Below, one piece after another: positions 45,801 to 57,618 of a stretch of 64,000 bases of DNA. Made by a program: the position numbers and the translations under genes. The notes under the pieces are model-generated. The model was not told where the DNA came from. It searched no databases and saw nothing but the letters and a program-made list of their open reading frames with translations. Within the stretch, counting starts at the first letter, position 1; every line of letters starts with the position of its first letter. Source of the DNA: Stachybotrys elegans (taxonomy: Eukaryota; Ascomycota; Sordariomycetes; Hypocreales; Stachybotryaceae); the NCBI GenBank assembly GCA_020746835.1, contig JAGPNK010000001.1, positions 992,001 to 1,056,000 on the forward strand, in the 5' to 3' direction.

Positions 45801-46774
45801 GACCAAGTGTATCGTCTCGGAGACTGTGGAGACCTTGGATTACGAGAAGGCAATCAACCTCAGCAGCTCGACACAGACCCCCGATGTGCCAGGCGGCAAC
45901 GTCTTTTCTGTCAAGACCAGGTACTGTTTGTCATGGGCTGAAAATAATAGCACTCGAGTGCAGGTAAACTGCACGATTGAGTGGACTGGCAAGAGCTGGC
46001 TCAAAGGTTTGTCACTCATGTGGCTGAGATCTGCGATGAGGGCTTTGCTGACAGCTCACAGGACCAATCGAGAAGGGATGCGTCGATGGCCAGATTCAAT
46101 ACGCCAAAGATATATCTGCTGCTCTGAGGGCCGCAGTCGCCCAGCCACGCGCAGGAGGTGCAGTAGCTAATGGGGTCAGCAAGGGTAAAAAGAAGGGCAA
46201 GAAGAGCAAAGCGCAGCAGCCAACCACAGACGTGCAACATACCAACAGCAAGGCCGCTGGGCAAGCCAAACAAAACTGGGGCCCCTTGGAACCTCTGAGG
46301 GATCTCCTGGAGCCCATCAGCGATCTTCTCCGGCCCGTCTTTACTGGAAACATCCTGTATGGGATCCTCGTTGGTCTTCTAGTCGCGGCCTGGTTCGGTT
46401 TCGGTTTCACTCCTGGGAAGAATGGCCCAGGCTTCAGACACGGAGTGGGCATGTACACACACGAGCGCCATATGATGTATGACGCTATCTGGCACTTGGA
46501 AGAGCACGAGCTTTGGGACTGGCTCGAGGAGAGAGTCGGGCTGGAGCGCCTAAACAGCGAAGGCCCGACGGCCCCGTGGACAGTCCCTGAGCCGCAAAGT
46601 GCCAAGCAGAAAGTGATCAGCGAAAGGATGCAGGCTCAGGAGCTGGCGGAGGCAGTCAAGGTTACGGAAGCAAAGCTGAAGATGCTCAAGAGTGCCATGG
46701 AGGGCAAAGGTGAAGATAAGAAGCAAGGTGCCAGAGATGGCAGCGATGGTCTGGTGGGAGAGGAAATTGCATGA
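42881..46774 (+). CDS. Lam/Ysp2-type sterol transfer protein (GRAM-VASt-TM)
   Basis: The 1117-residue protein comes from exons 42881-43122, 43608-46006 and 46062-46774. Intron 1 is 485 bp, ending at CAACAG, which alone restores the frame; intron 2 is 55 bp. The N-terminal 480 residues are disordered and Ser/Pro-rich. GRAM at about 500-610: RNRDFHTLFKSVPDDDYLIEDYSCALQREILAHGRLYVS. A long acidic linker (SETDDDSEDDEDDYYDEEDDG) precedes the VASt domain (about 740-920: FIADDVIPAPLGKVYSLMFG ... NSTRVQVNCTIEWTGKSWLKG). One TM helix lies at about 977-1000 (LYGILVGLLVAAWFGFGF). These ER proteins at membrane contact sites move sterols between plasma membrane and ER. The start ATG is the first in frame. 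Confidence 0.92.
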
Positions 46775-48541
46775 TTGGGGAAGCAATGCAGGATGCATTC
46801 TTTAGCGACTTGGGGGGCTCAGTGTAAACCTACTACTATTCATCGCACAGCGCACGTATACCATTTGTCTTGGAGTTGATTGAGGGAAATTAGGATCAAA
46901 ATAACATTTTTCGTGTCTGTTTATTTGCCGCCTACTACCTCGTGCCTCCTGCGAGTGTGCCATACTTGAATGTAACCTGGCAATTAGGCTACTTGTAATG
47001 TGAAGGGAAGAGGGGGAGGGGGAGGGGGGTCAGCATCCATGTAGGGTCATGGTGATGTGATGAGGCAAAGGTCAGATGGTCCAATGGCTGTTAGAATGCC
47101 AACTCAGCCCTACCAGGCATGCGCATGCAGGGGTCTTCGTCCTGGATGTCCATCAGAGGGGGCGACGACGTGGTGTGGTGGAGGATGTATGTTTGGCTGT
47201 CTGGTTGGTGGAGGGGACGGAGCAGATCGGAGTACTGTAGATTTGACGGTGCAAGGTCGTCAGCATGCCAATGTTCCAATTACCAAGGGAAACAACGAAA
47301 GCCTCCTGTTGGTCGAGCATTTTGCACGATTGTGTGGGATGAGTTCCTCAATATCTTTTCTATAGGGTAGACACAGTTGGGAAGCTAGAGAGAGGTACAT
47401 GGGAGGACGGGGTGAAGTGCTGGGGTGTGTGAGAAGGTGCGGAGCCCATGGGAGGGGAGCTCCTGCCTACTAAGGCCCCGACACAAATTGGTACACAAAA
47501 CTCGAAGGCAGGCATTTCCTTCGCCAAACAAGCACTCTCATCGTCATAGCAAGGCCAGCGATCAGATGTTTCATCGAAGCATGCTGCCGCCCTGAACGAC
47601 CAGCCATTGAGAAGCAAGGGTGAGTGTGGCTATCGGCGATTATGTGCAGCCAGCAAACCATCGACTCCACACGCGAGCCTCTGCTTCTGTGGCTCAGCCA
47701 GCCCAGCTCAGCTCCTGTTGGAGGGCGCAGCCTGTCGCGTGCGTGAGAACACTGCATTTGCGCCCACAGAGCCACCACCGATTCCGCCTTGCTGACTGGG
47801 CAAAGCGCAAAGCCACTGGGCGCTGGCCCCCGTTGGAGAGGGGAAAGCCAAGGACGAACAAGGGCCGGCCAAGTCATTGTTACTCCGGACGATGTTTCAA
47901 GACGTGCAGTCAGTGAGCTTACTTAGGTAATAGGTGGGATCTCGGAGCAGGACCGGCAGACAAGTTGGGACAACGACAACACTGGGTACTTGTCGGGCAA
48001 GAGAAAAAGTCCGACGAGGTCTAACAGACGCTGACTGAACGTACCATTATCACGAAGACTTCAGTCACGTCGAAAGATGGCATCACCGGAAACTTTGTGG
48101 TCGGAAGGCAGACGCAGGCAGAAACAAAGAAGCAGGAAACAGGAAACAACGGGCAAACGGCTTCCTTGGCCTCCCACACCCAACCCTCCCCCCCCCAGTC
48201 CGGCACTGTGCTTCCCGCACGCCACCCATGCTCGCTCGAGCACACCCCTGTCCGTCCATTCGACCTGCTTACAAGTCCTGAAGTCCTACAGGTCTGGATT
48301 CCCGTCTAGGACCTCACCAAAGCCTGCCTGCATGCCCTTGAACTGCTAGCAGCCATCTTTCCCTTCAACTCGCTTCGTGGCGACAAAACATCATGACTGG
48401 AGGATAGCTGCTCTGTCCCCGTTGTTTCTCTGTCCCGTTTTGTTTCGTTTTTGGTCTGTTCCAATAGCAGACCATACCACCTAATCGAGCTGACCTGACT
48501 GTGGTTTTGGGCGCCTGCTTGATCGCCACTACCTCACTGTC
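46775..48541. other. Intergenic: lam 3' flank and promoter of the C2H2 gene
   Basis: 1.8 kb with no recognisable gene. The half near 48100-48540 is pyrimidine-rich and probably the 5' leader of the downstream gene. Confidence 0.5.
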
Positions 48542-51500
48542 ATGGAGTCCATGAAGCGCCAATTCGAGCAGACCGCTACGCCTGCCGCTGCCACATCGTC
48601 CTCTCATCGCTTCTCCATGAGACGCCTAAGCTCGGCTTCTTCGACAGCTTCTGCACTGACGGCTCTTAAACACGAACTCAGAAGCGAAGTTAGTCATGAC
48701 ACCGATGACATGGGTGACCGTGACAATGAGGTTTCATGCGTGTAAGTATACCGGCATCACCTACGTCCGCCTGCTACGCCTAGTAGCAATTCCAATTCAT
48801 CCCACCAACTCTACCAAACCACTCGACACTCTGTCGCTGCCGCTTCCACTGCTGCTCTTGCTATTGCCCCGAGTCTCACGTTATGCCCCAGGTCCCAGAA
48901 CACGGCAAACGATGAATGCGGTCTGCACAGGTTCATCGTCTGGGTTGCCGTGAAGCGCAATGCCAGCGACAAGATGAGCCCCGAGGAGAAAACGAGATGC
49001 CCCCTCCTGCGCTGCCGAAAGCGCTTTCCTGACCACGAGCTCATGCTGAAGCACCTATATACTTGCGAGGGCCTCGACGCAGCCGAGTACTGGTGCTTCG
49101 AGCATGGTAGGGTTGAGCGCTTCAACGATTCCAAGTGCCGTCGCTGCCTGGGCCACCCCTCGAAGCGACGCAAAATCATAGCTTTGGCCAAGAACTTCTT
49201 CAACTCGCTGGGCCACAAGTCCAAGCCTCTTGGCCTACAGAGCATCGACATGGACATGAGCGAGGCCCCGCCAAGCTATGAGTCGATCAGCTATGTCGAG
49301 CTGTCGTCCTCGACTGAGATTCACGAGATTGACTCTTGCGAAGTTCAGCTCCCCACGATCCCCGAGACGGCGGCAGAGACCGAACCCGAAAATACCTCCG
49401 CTCCTCTGCCCGCCATCCCTCCCTTCTCCGTCGCCGAGATTCCTCAGTCCGTAGCCGAACTGGACTCAGAGTCGCCCTTGGGTCCGCTGCCGGCTGAAGC
49501 CTGGGCAGTTCGTCCACACCCGCTCTGGCATCCCGTCAGTCTGTACCAACCCCTCTCGTCCCCTCAGACTGTGGCTCCAGAGAACCTCATCTCGAGGGCG
49601 CAGACAGCCAGCCCCTCAAAACCCATTCTGCAGCTACACACCCACGGGCTGAATACCGGTCGGATCCGGAGCCACCGACGAAGCATGCAGCTTGCGCCCA
49701 GCTCCTCGGTTCGCTCAACTGCCAGCACGGCAAGCACCAACAGCACAATTAGCACGACCAGCTGCAACATATCCCCCATGTCAGCCTGGTCAAGCCACTG
49801 GAACAGAGCCCCAGGTTTTGAGTCCACCCTTACCTCACCTGCAGACGATCTCGATACGACTGGAAACTCTCTCCCATTCAATGTCTTGAATACTCCCATC
49901 GGAGACGGCAAAGAAGACCAGTCCTTCAATGTGTCCTGGTGCTTTCCGTCAGAACTACCGGCAAGCTTACCTACCGTTGATGCTTTCCCAGGGCCGGCTC
50001 CCGCTCACGACATGGTGGATATGGATACGTCGGCATTTTCTTTCAACAGCGCAATTCCGACAGAGCTTTCGACCAGTTCAGAACCGGCTGTAGCGAACCC
50101 TTCCAACGTGTCGCTAGATCTCGCCTTGCCTACAGTTGACACTCATTCAACTCATTACACCAGAGCGGACTCACTCATCGAAACTGCGAGAACGACCCTG
50201 GAAATGCACATTGCCGACTCCATGAACAAGCTGCACCCCATTAATGGCAATAGTCTCGTTGAAAAACTACGAACTATGTCGCTTCCCGTCATCGCTGAGC
50301 AGGCTCTCGTAACGCTGACCACCATCATGGAAGGCGGCGAGCCTACCTGCCCTGTCGGTCTTCTCTGCTTCATCCACTTCTCATACTCTTTGTCACTGGT
50401 CATCCACGAAACGGATGCACATGCTCGATCGACGGACCTCTTCTCTCAGGCAATGTCTTATGGCTCTGGCTTCTCGCTGCAGGACATAACCGAATATCGT
50501 CAGATTGTGGAGTGTCTCTGGAAACCCCAAGGAATGACGGCAGACGATGTAAAATTTCGTTTGCAAATCAACGCTTCGAGGTCGAATCCTTTTGTATCCA
50601 TGTCCAAAAAGGCGATGGGAAAACAGCCCCAGCGGGGCATCTTGCCACCAACAACTGATTGCTTTGCCTTTGTCGCCCAGGTTTTCTTGGATGGTAAGAA
50701 TGCTCATGTGGCAGCAATGCCCTCGATTGAGCTACTCATCTAACATCATTGGCAGAATTGGAATATGCTGCACTTCGAGATGGCAGCCGCCCCGGCATAC
50801 AGACGTCCGAGCTATCTATCCAGCACCTCAAGGACCCCAACTTCAACACGCAAAAAGATTCCCCTTATATGACAGCCGTCAAATTCATGCTCAGCTCATT
50901 GTGCCACAAGTATGGCACAGTCCATAGCTTCATCGCCAACGTCGGTGACCTGATGGGCCGGGTACAATCGAATCAAGTTAGCACATCACGCCGACTTGAG
51001 CTGGAGCTTATGCACATTGGACGGGTAAGCCTACGCTTTGTACAACCAAGAGAGCTGGGACCATTCTAATCTTCCTGCAGATCTGCCTTTCCTCTGGGGT
51101 GTTTTTCGACCAATACGTTGCCCAGGTCCGGACGCATATAAACTCCCTTTTGGAGGCCAACGGCGGTTGTTTCAACTCACGGTCAACCTACTACCGACAT
51201 GGAATCAAGCTGGTTGCTTCCATAATCTGCGGTTCGAAGCCTTGGGACAACCCCAGCATACTTGTACCCGATCCGATGATGGGCAAGCTCGGGGATTGCA
51301 TGATATCTGCGACACCAGCCAATGATCCTGGCTGCGACTTTGAACAACACCTGGTTTTCGGATCTGAGGATGTTGTACCGGCTCCGATACCTGTCATCAC
51401 CGTGAATGCACCATCTGCTGAGGAGTCACAGTGGATTTTTGACATGGAAGGTCCGTCTCCTGTTAGCGCTGGGTCAACCACAACACCACAACTGCCATCG

Positions 51501-51839
51501 CCCTTGTCGACGACAAATGACAGTGACCAAATGAACGGCGAAAATGTCACTGAGTCCGCAGAGACCTGCCCTGAATGCAACTACCGACCCAAGGGCAACC
51601 CTCGATGGTTCGGCGGCAGCATGGCGAAGCACAAGAAGCTTCAGCATGCCGGCACACCACCTACAATCTATCGGTGTCCCTACCCGGGATGCACGAGCCA
51701 GTACAGGAATAGACCCGACAATCTACGGCAGCATCAATTGGACAAAGGGCATTTTGTGGACGGCCAAGGAGAAGGCAGCCGCAGGCCGGGGAAGAGGAGG
51801 CGGACGCAAATAAATGGAGAGGGCGGAATTAATGAGTAA
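48542..51839 (+). CDS. Large protein with terminal C2H2 zinc fingers
   Basis: The 1009-residue protein comes from exons 48542-48741, 48892-50693, 50756-51024 and 51081-51839; the introns are 150, 62 and 56 bp. A C2H2-like unit lies near the N-terminus (about 99-140: CPLLRCRKRFPDHELMLKHLYTC) with extra Cys/His pairs (WCFEHGRVERFNDSKCRRC). A long Ser/Thr/Pro-rich central region follows, with a helical block (about 480-640) resembling the regulatory domains of fungal transcription factors. Two C2H2 units close the protein (about 919-985: CPECNYRPKGNPRW, CPYPGCTSQYRNRPDNLRQHQLDKGH). It may be a nuclear regulator. I do not recognise a characterised orthologue. The intron-1 acceptor was chosen at 48891 because it gives coherent sequence (NDECGLHRFIVWVAVKRN); one at about 48938 is an alternative. 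Confidence 0.82.
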
Positions 51840-53170
51840 CGAAGCACGAGATGGTCCTTTCCTTTCCTTTTCTCTCTTTTTATTGTTTTATTGTTTTCTT
51901 GTTTATTCCTCGGTTTCTTGGGTTCTTGACATTTGTGTCCTCTCTCCCAAGTAATGGTTATGATGCGGAATATCTCACGAGATAGGTACAGAGACTGGAC
52001 GGACGGCATTTGTATACGGTTGGCTGAAGCAAGTGGAGGGTACTTGGGGCCTAATTTGCCTCGACCCGATTGATAGATACCAAACAAGGTGGTGTACTTT
52101 ATAATGGATCAAGTACGTTGGCTTTGTTGTAACGAGATTCGAAATATAGATCATGTCTTTGATTCGCCAATTCCATTGTTTACATACATAGGTCTGGATG
52201 ATCCTCCCAAAGGCGAAATGACAACAATCTCTTTGGAAGCGTCTTTGGCACGTCAGCCAACCAATCCTCTATGGGCAATGGACCACATGTCGCAAATCGG
52301 CCGGGGCGATGCGAGGGGGCCACGCTCAAAGCGACTGGTGGCACTCAAGAGCAAGGAAATTCCTGGATACTGGACATATCAAATATTCATGCTCGGGATT
52401 GATTGGCCACGGGAGGGAGACAGCCTGTGTCCAGAGGTCACAATGCTGGGCGAGCCGGCAGATTCACGCGAAGGGGGCTGAAACACGTACTAAATGACCA
52501 TCGACTGCGTGCTTTCTGCGTACGCATGTACATATCATGTACCGTGCAGCCATGATGCTGATCATATTGTATGTACTCACAGGGCATGGGGGCCCAACCA
52601 TCAACCAATGTGAGAATCCCATCATCTGCTGGTCAACAGAAGTGGGAAGGTATGTTGCCATTTTTTTTTGGGCCATCTCAAATGAGTATCTGCCGTGGAT
52701 GGATGCATGCATGTGTACTGGCCCAGGGCCTATTTTTGGGCAGCATGCGCGTATGAAAGAGAAGGCCAACATGGCCGACTGTAGACAGAAATTGTCCAGC
52801 TTGGGCAGGTTTAATCCGCATGAAACATGCTATCTAGCCATGGCAATGGGACGAGATGCTGGATCATGAGGTTCGCAGCCTACCAGCCATGCGTACATAG
52901 CAGATGCCTGAGGACGGGCTCGACGTCTCGGATAATTTGGGATCAGCGAGCATGATGACGAGGACAGATTGGTCGAGCATGTACCGGAGTTTTGTGGTCC
53001 CTCACGTAATCTCTGCGTACATAGGATGGATGAAAGCAGCGTTCGCATTGGGGAAGATGGCCATATGGAGATGGGAGGAGCGGCGAGATGAGCTGGATGG
53101 GAAGGCATGGAAAGGTGACCCAGCTTGTCGTGCTCTATTACTGTGTTAGTGTTGTCGCATCAATTCCTCT

Positions 53171-53190
53171 GTACCTGTAATTACAGGTAC
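53171..53190. repeat. 20-bp perfect palindrome
   Basis: GTACCTGTAATTACAGGTAC is a perfect inverted repeat with no spacer. It lies in noncoding DNA 1.3 kb downstream of the C2H2 gene. The half GTACCTGT also builds the palindrome at 2737-2752. Confidence 0.85.
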
Positions 53191-54482
53191 TCGTTGTACA
53201 GTGTGCCAGAGGTTTGGCCACGAAAACGGGCATGATAGGTCGAGCGTGGGCATCAATTACATAAGGCTCAAGATGCCAAGGCCATGCCGTCGATCACAAC
53301 CCAGACGGGTACGACATGCACTGCTGCCGAAGATAAAGGCCGACATTTCCTTGCAGGCTGCCCGATACGATGCGATGCGGAGGCATCGCGAATGGATGAG
53401 TCCATGTCTTGTGTCGCGTCGGCTGGGTCGATGGCTCTCCTAAAGTGGTTGAGGTACGCAGCACATGCCTGCTGTGGCTTGAGGATGCACTACCAGGTCT
53501 TCCGAGACCCCTGCGAGCCTGTCAGGGATCAGGGAGGGCAGGGCGAGGAACAGGTACCAGGCCTGTAGCCTGTAGCCTGTGGCCTGGGCCGTCTGGAGCT
53601 TCTAACACAAAGCAGCCAACAGGATCCAAGGTGAGTAACTAGAAGCGGAAGAAGAAGGAGAGCTTGGCCAAGAAAAACGTTGAAATCAACAGCCAATAAC
53701 GACAGCGACTAATGAGAAGGAATGGGTGTGGAATTGGGCGGATGAGATGGACTCGTCGATGGTACATACATCATAGAGCTTTGTCCCATGGTACTAAGGC
53801 CGTGGTAGGGAGGCGCCGTAGACCGCGCGTAACGCCCCGCTTCTGCATGTACTACATATATGCCGGCCTGCATTTGCCGTGGGCGCGAACGAGAACATGG
53901 CCTTGACGGCGCCGGCGTTGGCGCGCGGTGCTGGGCATACAAAGTGTAAGGTAGAGGTAGGTATGTGCATACAAGTACATCGAGTAGGTGCTAATCTCTG
54001 ATCGGATGGATGGTTGGTTGGCTGGCAGGCTGGCAGGCTGGATGAGCTTGGGGGGCCGAGACTGGGCGGCGTGAGACGTGCTGCGCTGTAATAAACTCTT
54101 AACGCACAGCCACGCCCCAAATAGTGATGGCCTAGGTACCTGGTAGGTACTTGGCAGCGCGGAGTACATACATGCCCCAGCGTCGCGATCGTGCGAGGCC
54201 ACATCACTTTGACCTGAAGCCCAGGGATAAGAAGTGTTTCCGGGCGCCGGGAGGATCGACTAGTGCGCCGACAGAGCATTTCGCGGGTCCTGATACAGCC
54301 GCTGTGGGTTTGGCCGAGTCATCCATTGGTACATTGCTATGTTCTTGTAGGCTACACGTAATGATGGTATCAAGTTGAAACGGCTCGTAGCTGGAGTGCT
54401 TTTCTTGGAATTGGCTGCTAGAATATCCTGCCTACTACTACGTAAAGTACATTAACTACCCATGTACATACCTGTACCTAGC

Positions 54483-54625
54483 ATACTAGGTAGGTATATA
54501 TATATGTAGCACTGTAATATATAGGCAGGTTCATAGTGCTGCCTACAGGTTAGTAGTATAAAGGTAGGTGTAGGTAAGTACCTTCTTCCTACTGCTACAT
54601 ATACATACATACTTCAGGTAGGGGC
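54483..54625. repeat. Cluster of GTAGGTA/TACCTAC words with TA tract
   Basis: This 140-bp AT-rich segment carries four GTAGGTA-type words and a TATATATATATG stretch. Similar words recur at about 2810, 12661, 24212, 35194, 42070, 52 and 54.1 kb, always outside exons. Confidence 0.6.
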
Positions 54626-55497
54626 AGGGGAGAAGAAGAGGGGGCAAGTAAGAGAGGTACCTTTCCTGTACAGGCGGGGCCTAAGCCAGATCATGGTCAT
54701 GTGTGAGCGCGTGTGATGGAGGATTTGAGGAATCGCCCCATGGCAGTTCCCAGGACCAGGAGTATTACTCTGTCCTCTGCCCACACCCACACCTTACACC
54801 TCCCACCTTTTTCTCTTTCCTTCCCACTCTCCCTCCCTCCCTCCTCCTGCCCCCCCCCTCTCTGCCTGCCTTCTATCCCGCTCCACGCCTCACGCCTCAC
54901 CTTCACCTCACGCCTCTACCTCTGTCCATTCTTAACCACACCCCTGAACCAGGCCCTGGCTTTTCTTCTTTTCTTCAGCTTCCTCACTTTCCATACTCTG
55001 TTGAGCTACTCGCGCATCTCGACCGACGACTCGACGAGGCGCGGGACAGAAGCACACGGACAAGAGGCAAGGCAAAGGTGAAAATTCAAATAAAAAGAGC
55101 ACTAGACAAACATTGTTGTTTGCTTCTGTTTTCATTGGACGCGGCTTGCTTGCTTGCTTATTTAATTATTCCCTACCGGTTTATTCCTTTCCCTCTTGCG
55201 CCCCCCTACACGTTTTCCCCCCTTCTATTATTATTATTATTTTTTCGCTTTTTTTTTTTTGCTTCTCATTTTTTTCGCCTTGCATTATTCATCCTCGCAC
55301 CCCGACCCGCGAAAAAGACCCCCCGGGCCCCGACACCCAAACCCTCAGTCCTAACCTCGACGGATTTGACGTGTGTCGAAAAAGGTTCGCGTCAACGACC
55401 ACCCTCGTGGCAGCTGCCAACCATCGTTCCGCTATCAAGCGCGCGTCGTTGAACTTTTATTTTCGCCTCATCCTACTTCTGCGTCTGGCCCGGCACC

Positions 55498-57618
55498 ATG
55501 TCGGCTCTGGGGTCGTCTGGCTCAGGGAACCACCCGAGCATGGCGTTCGCCCAGTCTGGCCTCAGACACAGTAACTTTCCTCCTCCGCATGGTGGGCAAC
55601 CCAGCAAGCAGTCGCCAGCACCCCATGCTGCCTCGCCGTATCAACCTCAGTATACCTCCCAGCAGCCTCAGCAGAATGCCTATCCTCAGCATCTCTTCAC
55701 CGGCCCCGGTCCCCTCAACCCCGGCGTCCCCAATGGCTCCTCGAGGACTTCCAACTCCCACGTTCCCAACGCCCTCGGCGTCACGCGACGCGGCGCTCCA
55801 ACACGTCATCCGATGCAGCCCCAGCCGAACGCCCCGTCCATGATGTTCCACAGCCCTATGAGCCAGTCCATCACCCACGATTCCATCCTCTCTCATACCC
55901 AACATCAACAACACCAAGGCCTGTCGAACCACCAGTCTCATCCGACCCACGGAAGCCAGTCTTCCCACTCGCAACACCAATCTCTACCACCTCACCAGAC
56001 GCATCCAGGCCACCCAGCACACCCGTCACACGCTTCTCACACCGGCCGTCAATCCCAACAAGCTCACCCATCCCATCCTACACATCCAGCTCACCAGAAC
56101 CACCCGTCCCATCAAGCTCATCCATCGCATCCATCCCTGCCAGGCCACCAAACTCCTCACCAGGCGCACCAGCAGCAACAGGTTCAGCAGCATCACCAAC
56201 AGCAGTCACAGCAGCAGCAGCAACAAGTGCAACAGCAACAAGCACAGCAGCAAGCTCAACAGCAGGCCCAGCAACAGGCCCAGCAACAGGCCCAGCAGCA
56301 GCAAGTTCAGCAGCAACAGGCACAGCATTCCGCCCACGCGAATCAACACGCACTTCACCTGTCTCATCCTTCCCATGCGCAGCAACAATCTCCCCAGACG
56401 CAGCCTCAGCAGCAGCAGAAAGCTCAGCAACAAGCGCAGCAACATACCCCACAACAGCAACACCAGCAGCCTCATGTACCCCAAGCACAAGCACAACCTC
56501 CGCCACAGGCTCAAGTCCAGAAGCCCCAGCCTAGCCAACCAACCCCCCCGCAGCCACAGCAGAGACAACAGCCACCCTCACAGCAGCAGCAACAGCAACA
56601 GCAGCAGGATGGGATGAACCAGCACGACCAGCATGCGGCAGAGGATATCGAGATGGACAGTCACCACGATGCCGATGACGACGCAAGTGCATTGGAAGGG
56701 AAGCTCAGCGATGCATCTTATATACCCCGGCAGCCGATGGGGGAGATGATGTCCGCACCCCCCGAGGGAGGCAGCTACCCCACGCTCGAAGCTGTCCAGA
56801 GAGCTGTCCAGCGGTACTGCACGTCGGTGGGCTACGCAATTGTGATTGGACGTTCCAAGAAGACGGTCCCAGGATTGAAAAAGGTGCTCTTCGTTTGCGA
56901 TCGAGCTGGAAAGCCCCCGAGCCGCGTCTCCCCGGAGTTTCGGAAACGCAAGACGTCGTCGCGAAAGTGCGACTGCCCCTTTGGATTCTTTGCTATTGAG
57001 CAGCGCACCCAATGGACCATCCGCTACCGGCCTGACACGGCCCATCTACAACATAACCACGGACCGAGCGACAGCCCCTCTCACCACCCCGCCGCCAGGA
57101 AACTAGACAGCAAAATGGTGGCAGCCGTGAAGCAACTCAAGGAGAATGGTACGTCACGTCGGTCTCAGGATTCGCCACCGGTCAAAAACGATGCTAACGT
57201 GCATCCAACAGGGGCTGGCGTTTCGGAGACGTTGCAAATTCTTCAGACTGAGAACCCGGACTGCCATCTCCTTCCCCGCGACATCTACAACGCCAGGGCT
57301 GCCATCAACCGGAACCCCCAAAAGGTTGCCACTGGATTGGCGGAGAACAGGCCAGCCATATATACCAAGCCTCAGCAATCCCCCGAGGATAGGATACGCG
57401 CTGATCTACGGCGAGAGCTGGCCAAGGCGCGCGAGGATCTCGCGAGGATCGAAGAGGAGAAGCAGAAGGAGATCGATGCGCTCAAGGCCAAGCTGGCTGA
57501 AAAGGACAAGCAGATCGAAAGGTTCGAAATGTTCATCGACATTTGCAACGAGCGAGTTATGGTTCAGCGAGCCCGTCTGGAGGGCAATTCAGCGGCGGGC
57601 AACAATCCTGCCGCCTAG
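55498..57618 (+). CDS. Q/H-rich protein with FAR1-like zinc domain
   Basis: Exons 55498-57148 and 57212-57618 give 685 residues. Keeping the 63-bp intron (perfect GTACGT, GCTAAC, CAG signals) leaves the frame open and gives 706 residues. The first 60% is low complexity: Pro/Ser-rich, then His-Pro-Ser triplets (about 160-220) and Gln-rich runs. At about 420-520 lies a FAR1/AFT-like DNA-binding domain of the WRKY-GCM1 type: PTLEAVQRAVQRYCTSVGYAIV, then CDCPFGFFAIEQRTQWTIRYR with closing H-N-H (HLQHNHGPS). A coiled coil (about 600-655) follows. FAR1-type domains derive from MULE transposases and serve as transcription factors. Targets are unknown. The ATG follows a long pyrimidine-rich leader. 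Confidence 0.85.
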   Translation: MSALGSSGSGNHPSMAFAQSGLRHSNFPPPHGGQPSKQSPAPHAASPYQPQYTSQQPQQNAYPQHLFTGPGPLNPGVPNGSSRTSNSHVPNALGVTRRGAPTRHPMQPQPNAPSMMFHSPMSQSITHDSILSHTQHQQHQGLSNHQSHPTHGSQSSHSQHQSLPPHQTHPGHPAHPSHASHTGRQSQQAHPSHPTHPAHQNHPSHQAHPSHPSLPGHQTPHQAHQQQQVQQHHQQQSQQQQQQVQQQQAQQQAQQQAQQQAQQQAQQQQVQQQQAQHSAHANQHALHLSHPSHAQQQSPQTQPQQQQKAQQQAQQHTPQQQHQQPHVPQAQAQPPPQAQVQKPQPSQPTPPQPQQRQQPPSQQQQQQQQQDGMNQHDQHAAEDIEMDSHHDADDDASALEGKLSDASYIPRQPMGEMMSAPPEGGSYPTLEAVQRAVQRYCTSVGYAIVIGRSKKTVPGLKKVLFVCDRAGKPPSRVSPEFRKRKTSSRKCDCPFGFFAIEQRTQWTIRYRPDTAHLQHNHGPSDSPSHHPAARKLDSKMVAAVKQLKENGTSRRSQDSPPVKNDANVHPTGAGVSETLQILQTENPDCHLLPRDIYNARAAINRNPQKVATGLAENRPAIYTKPQQSPEDRIRADLRRELAKAREDLARIEEEKQKEIDALKAKLAEKDKQIERFEMFIDICNERVMVQRARLEGNSAAGNNPAA
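55890..56610 (+). repeat. CAG/CAA and CAC/CAT coding microsatellite
   Basis: Mixed CAG/CAA runs at about 56165-56330 and 56400-56610 encode poly-Gln segments. An upstream part encodes His-Pro-Ser/Thr triplets. Mixed codons keep the tracts partly stable, but length variation between strains is likely. Confidence 0.8.

Larger units (their letters stand above)
51840..55497. other. Intergenic region of 3.7 kb rich in TACCTA motifs
   Basis: No supported gene. It contains a 20-bp palindrome (53171-53190), dense GTAGGTA/TACCTAC words and TATATATAT at 54130-54660, and a pyrimidine-rich stretch (54770-55490) that is probably the 5' leader of the downstream gene. A 249-codon frame at 54703-55452 begins without an ATG and encodes only low-complexity Pro/Leu/Phe sequence; it is not taken as a gene. 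Confidence 0.5.

Noticed and set aside
54703..55452. 249-codon plus-strand frame before the FAR1-like gene
   Set aside because: Starts at GTG, contains long Leu/Phe/Pro runs from a CT-rich tract and fits a 5' leader better than a gene.
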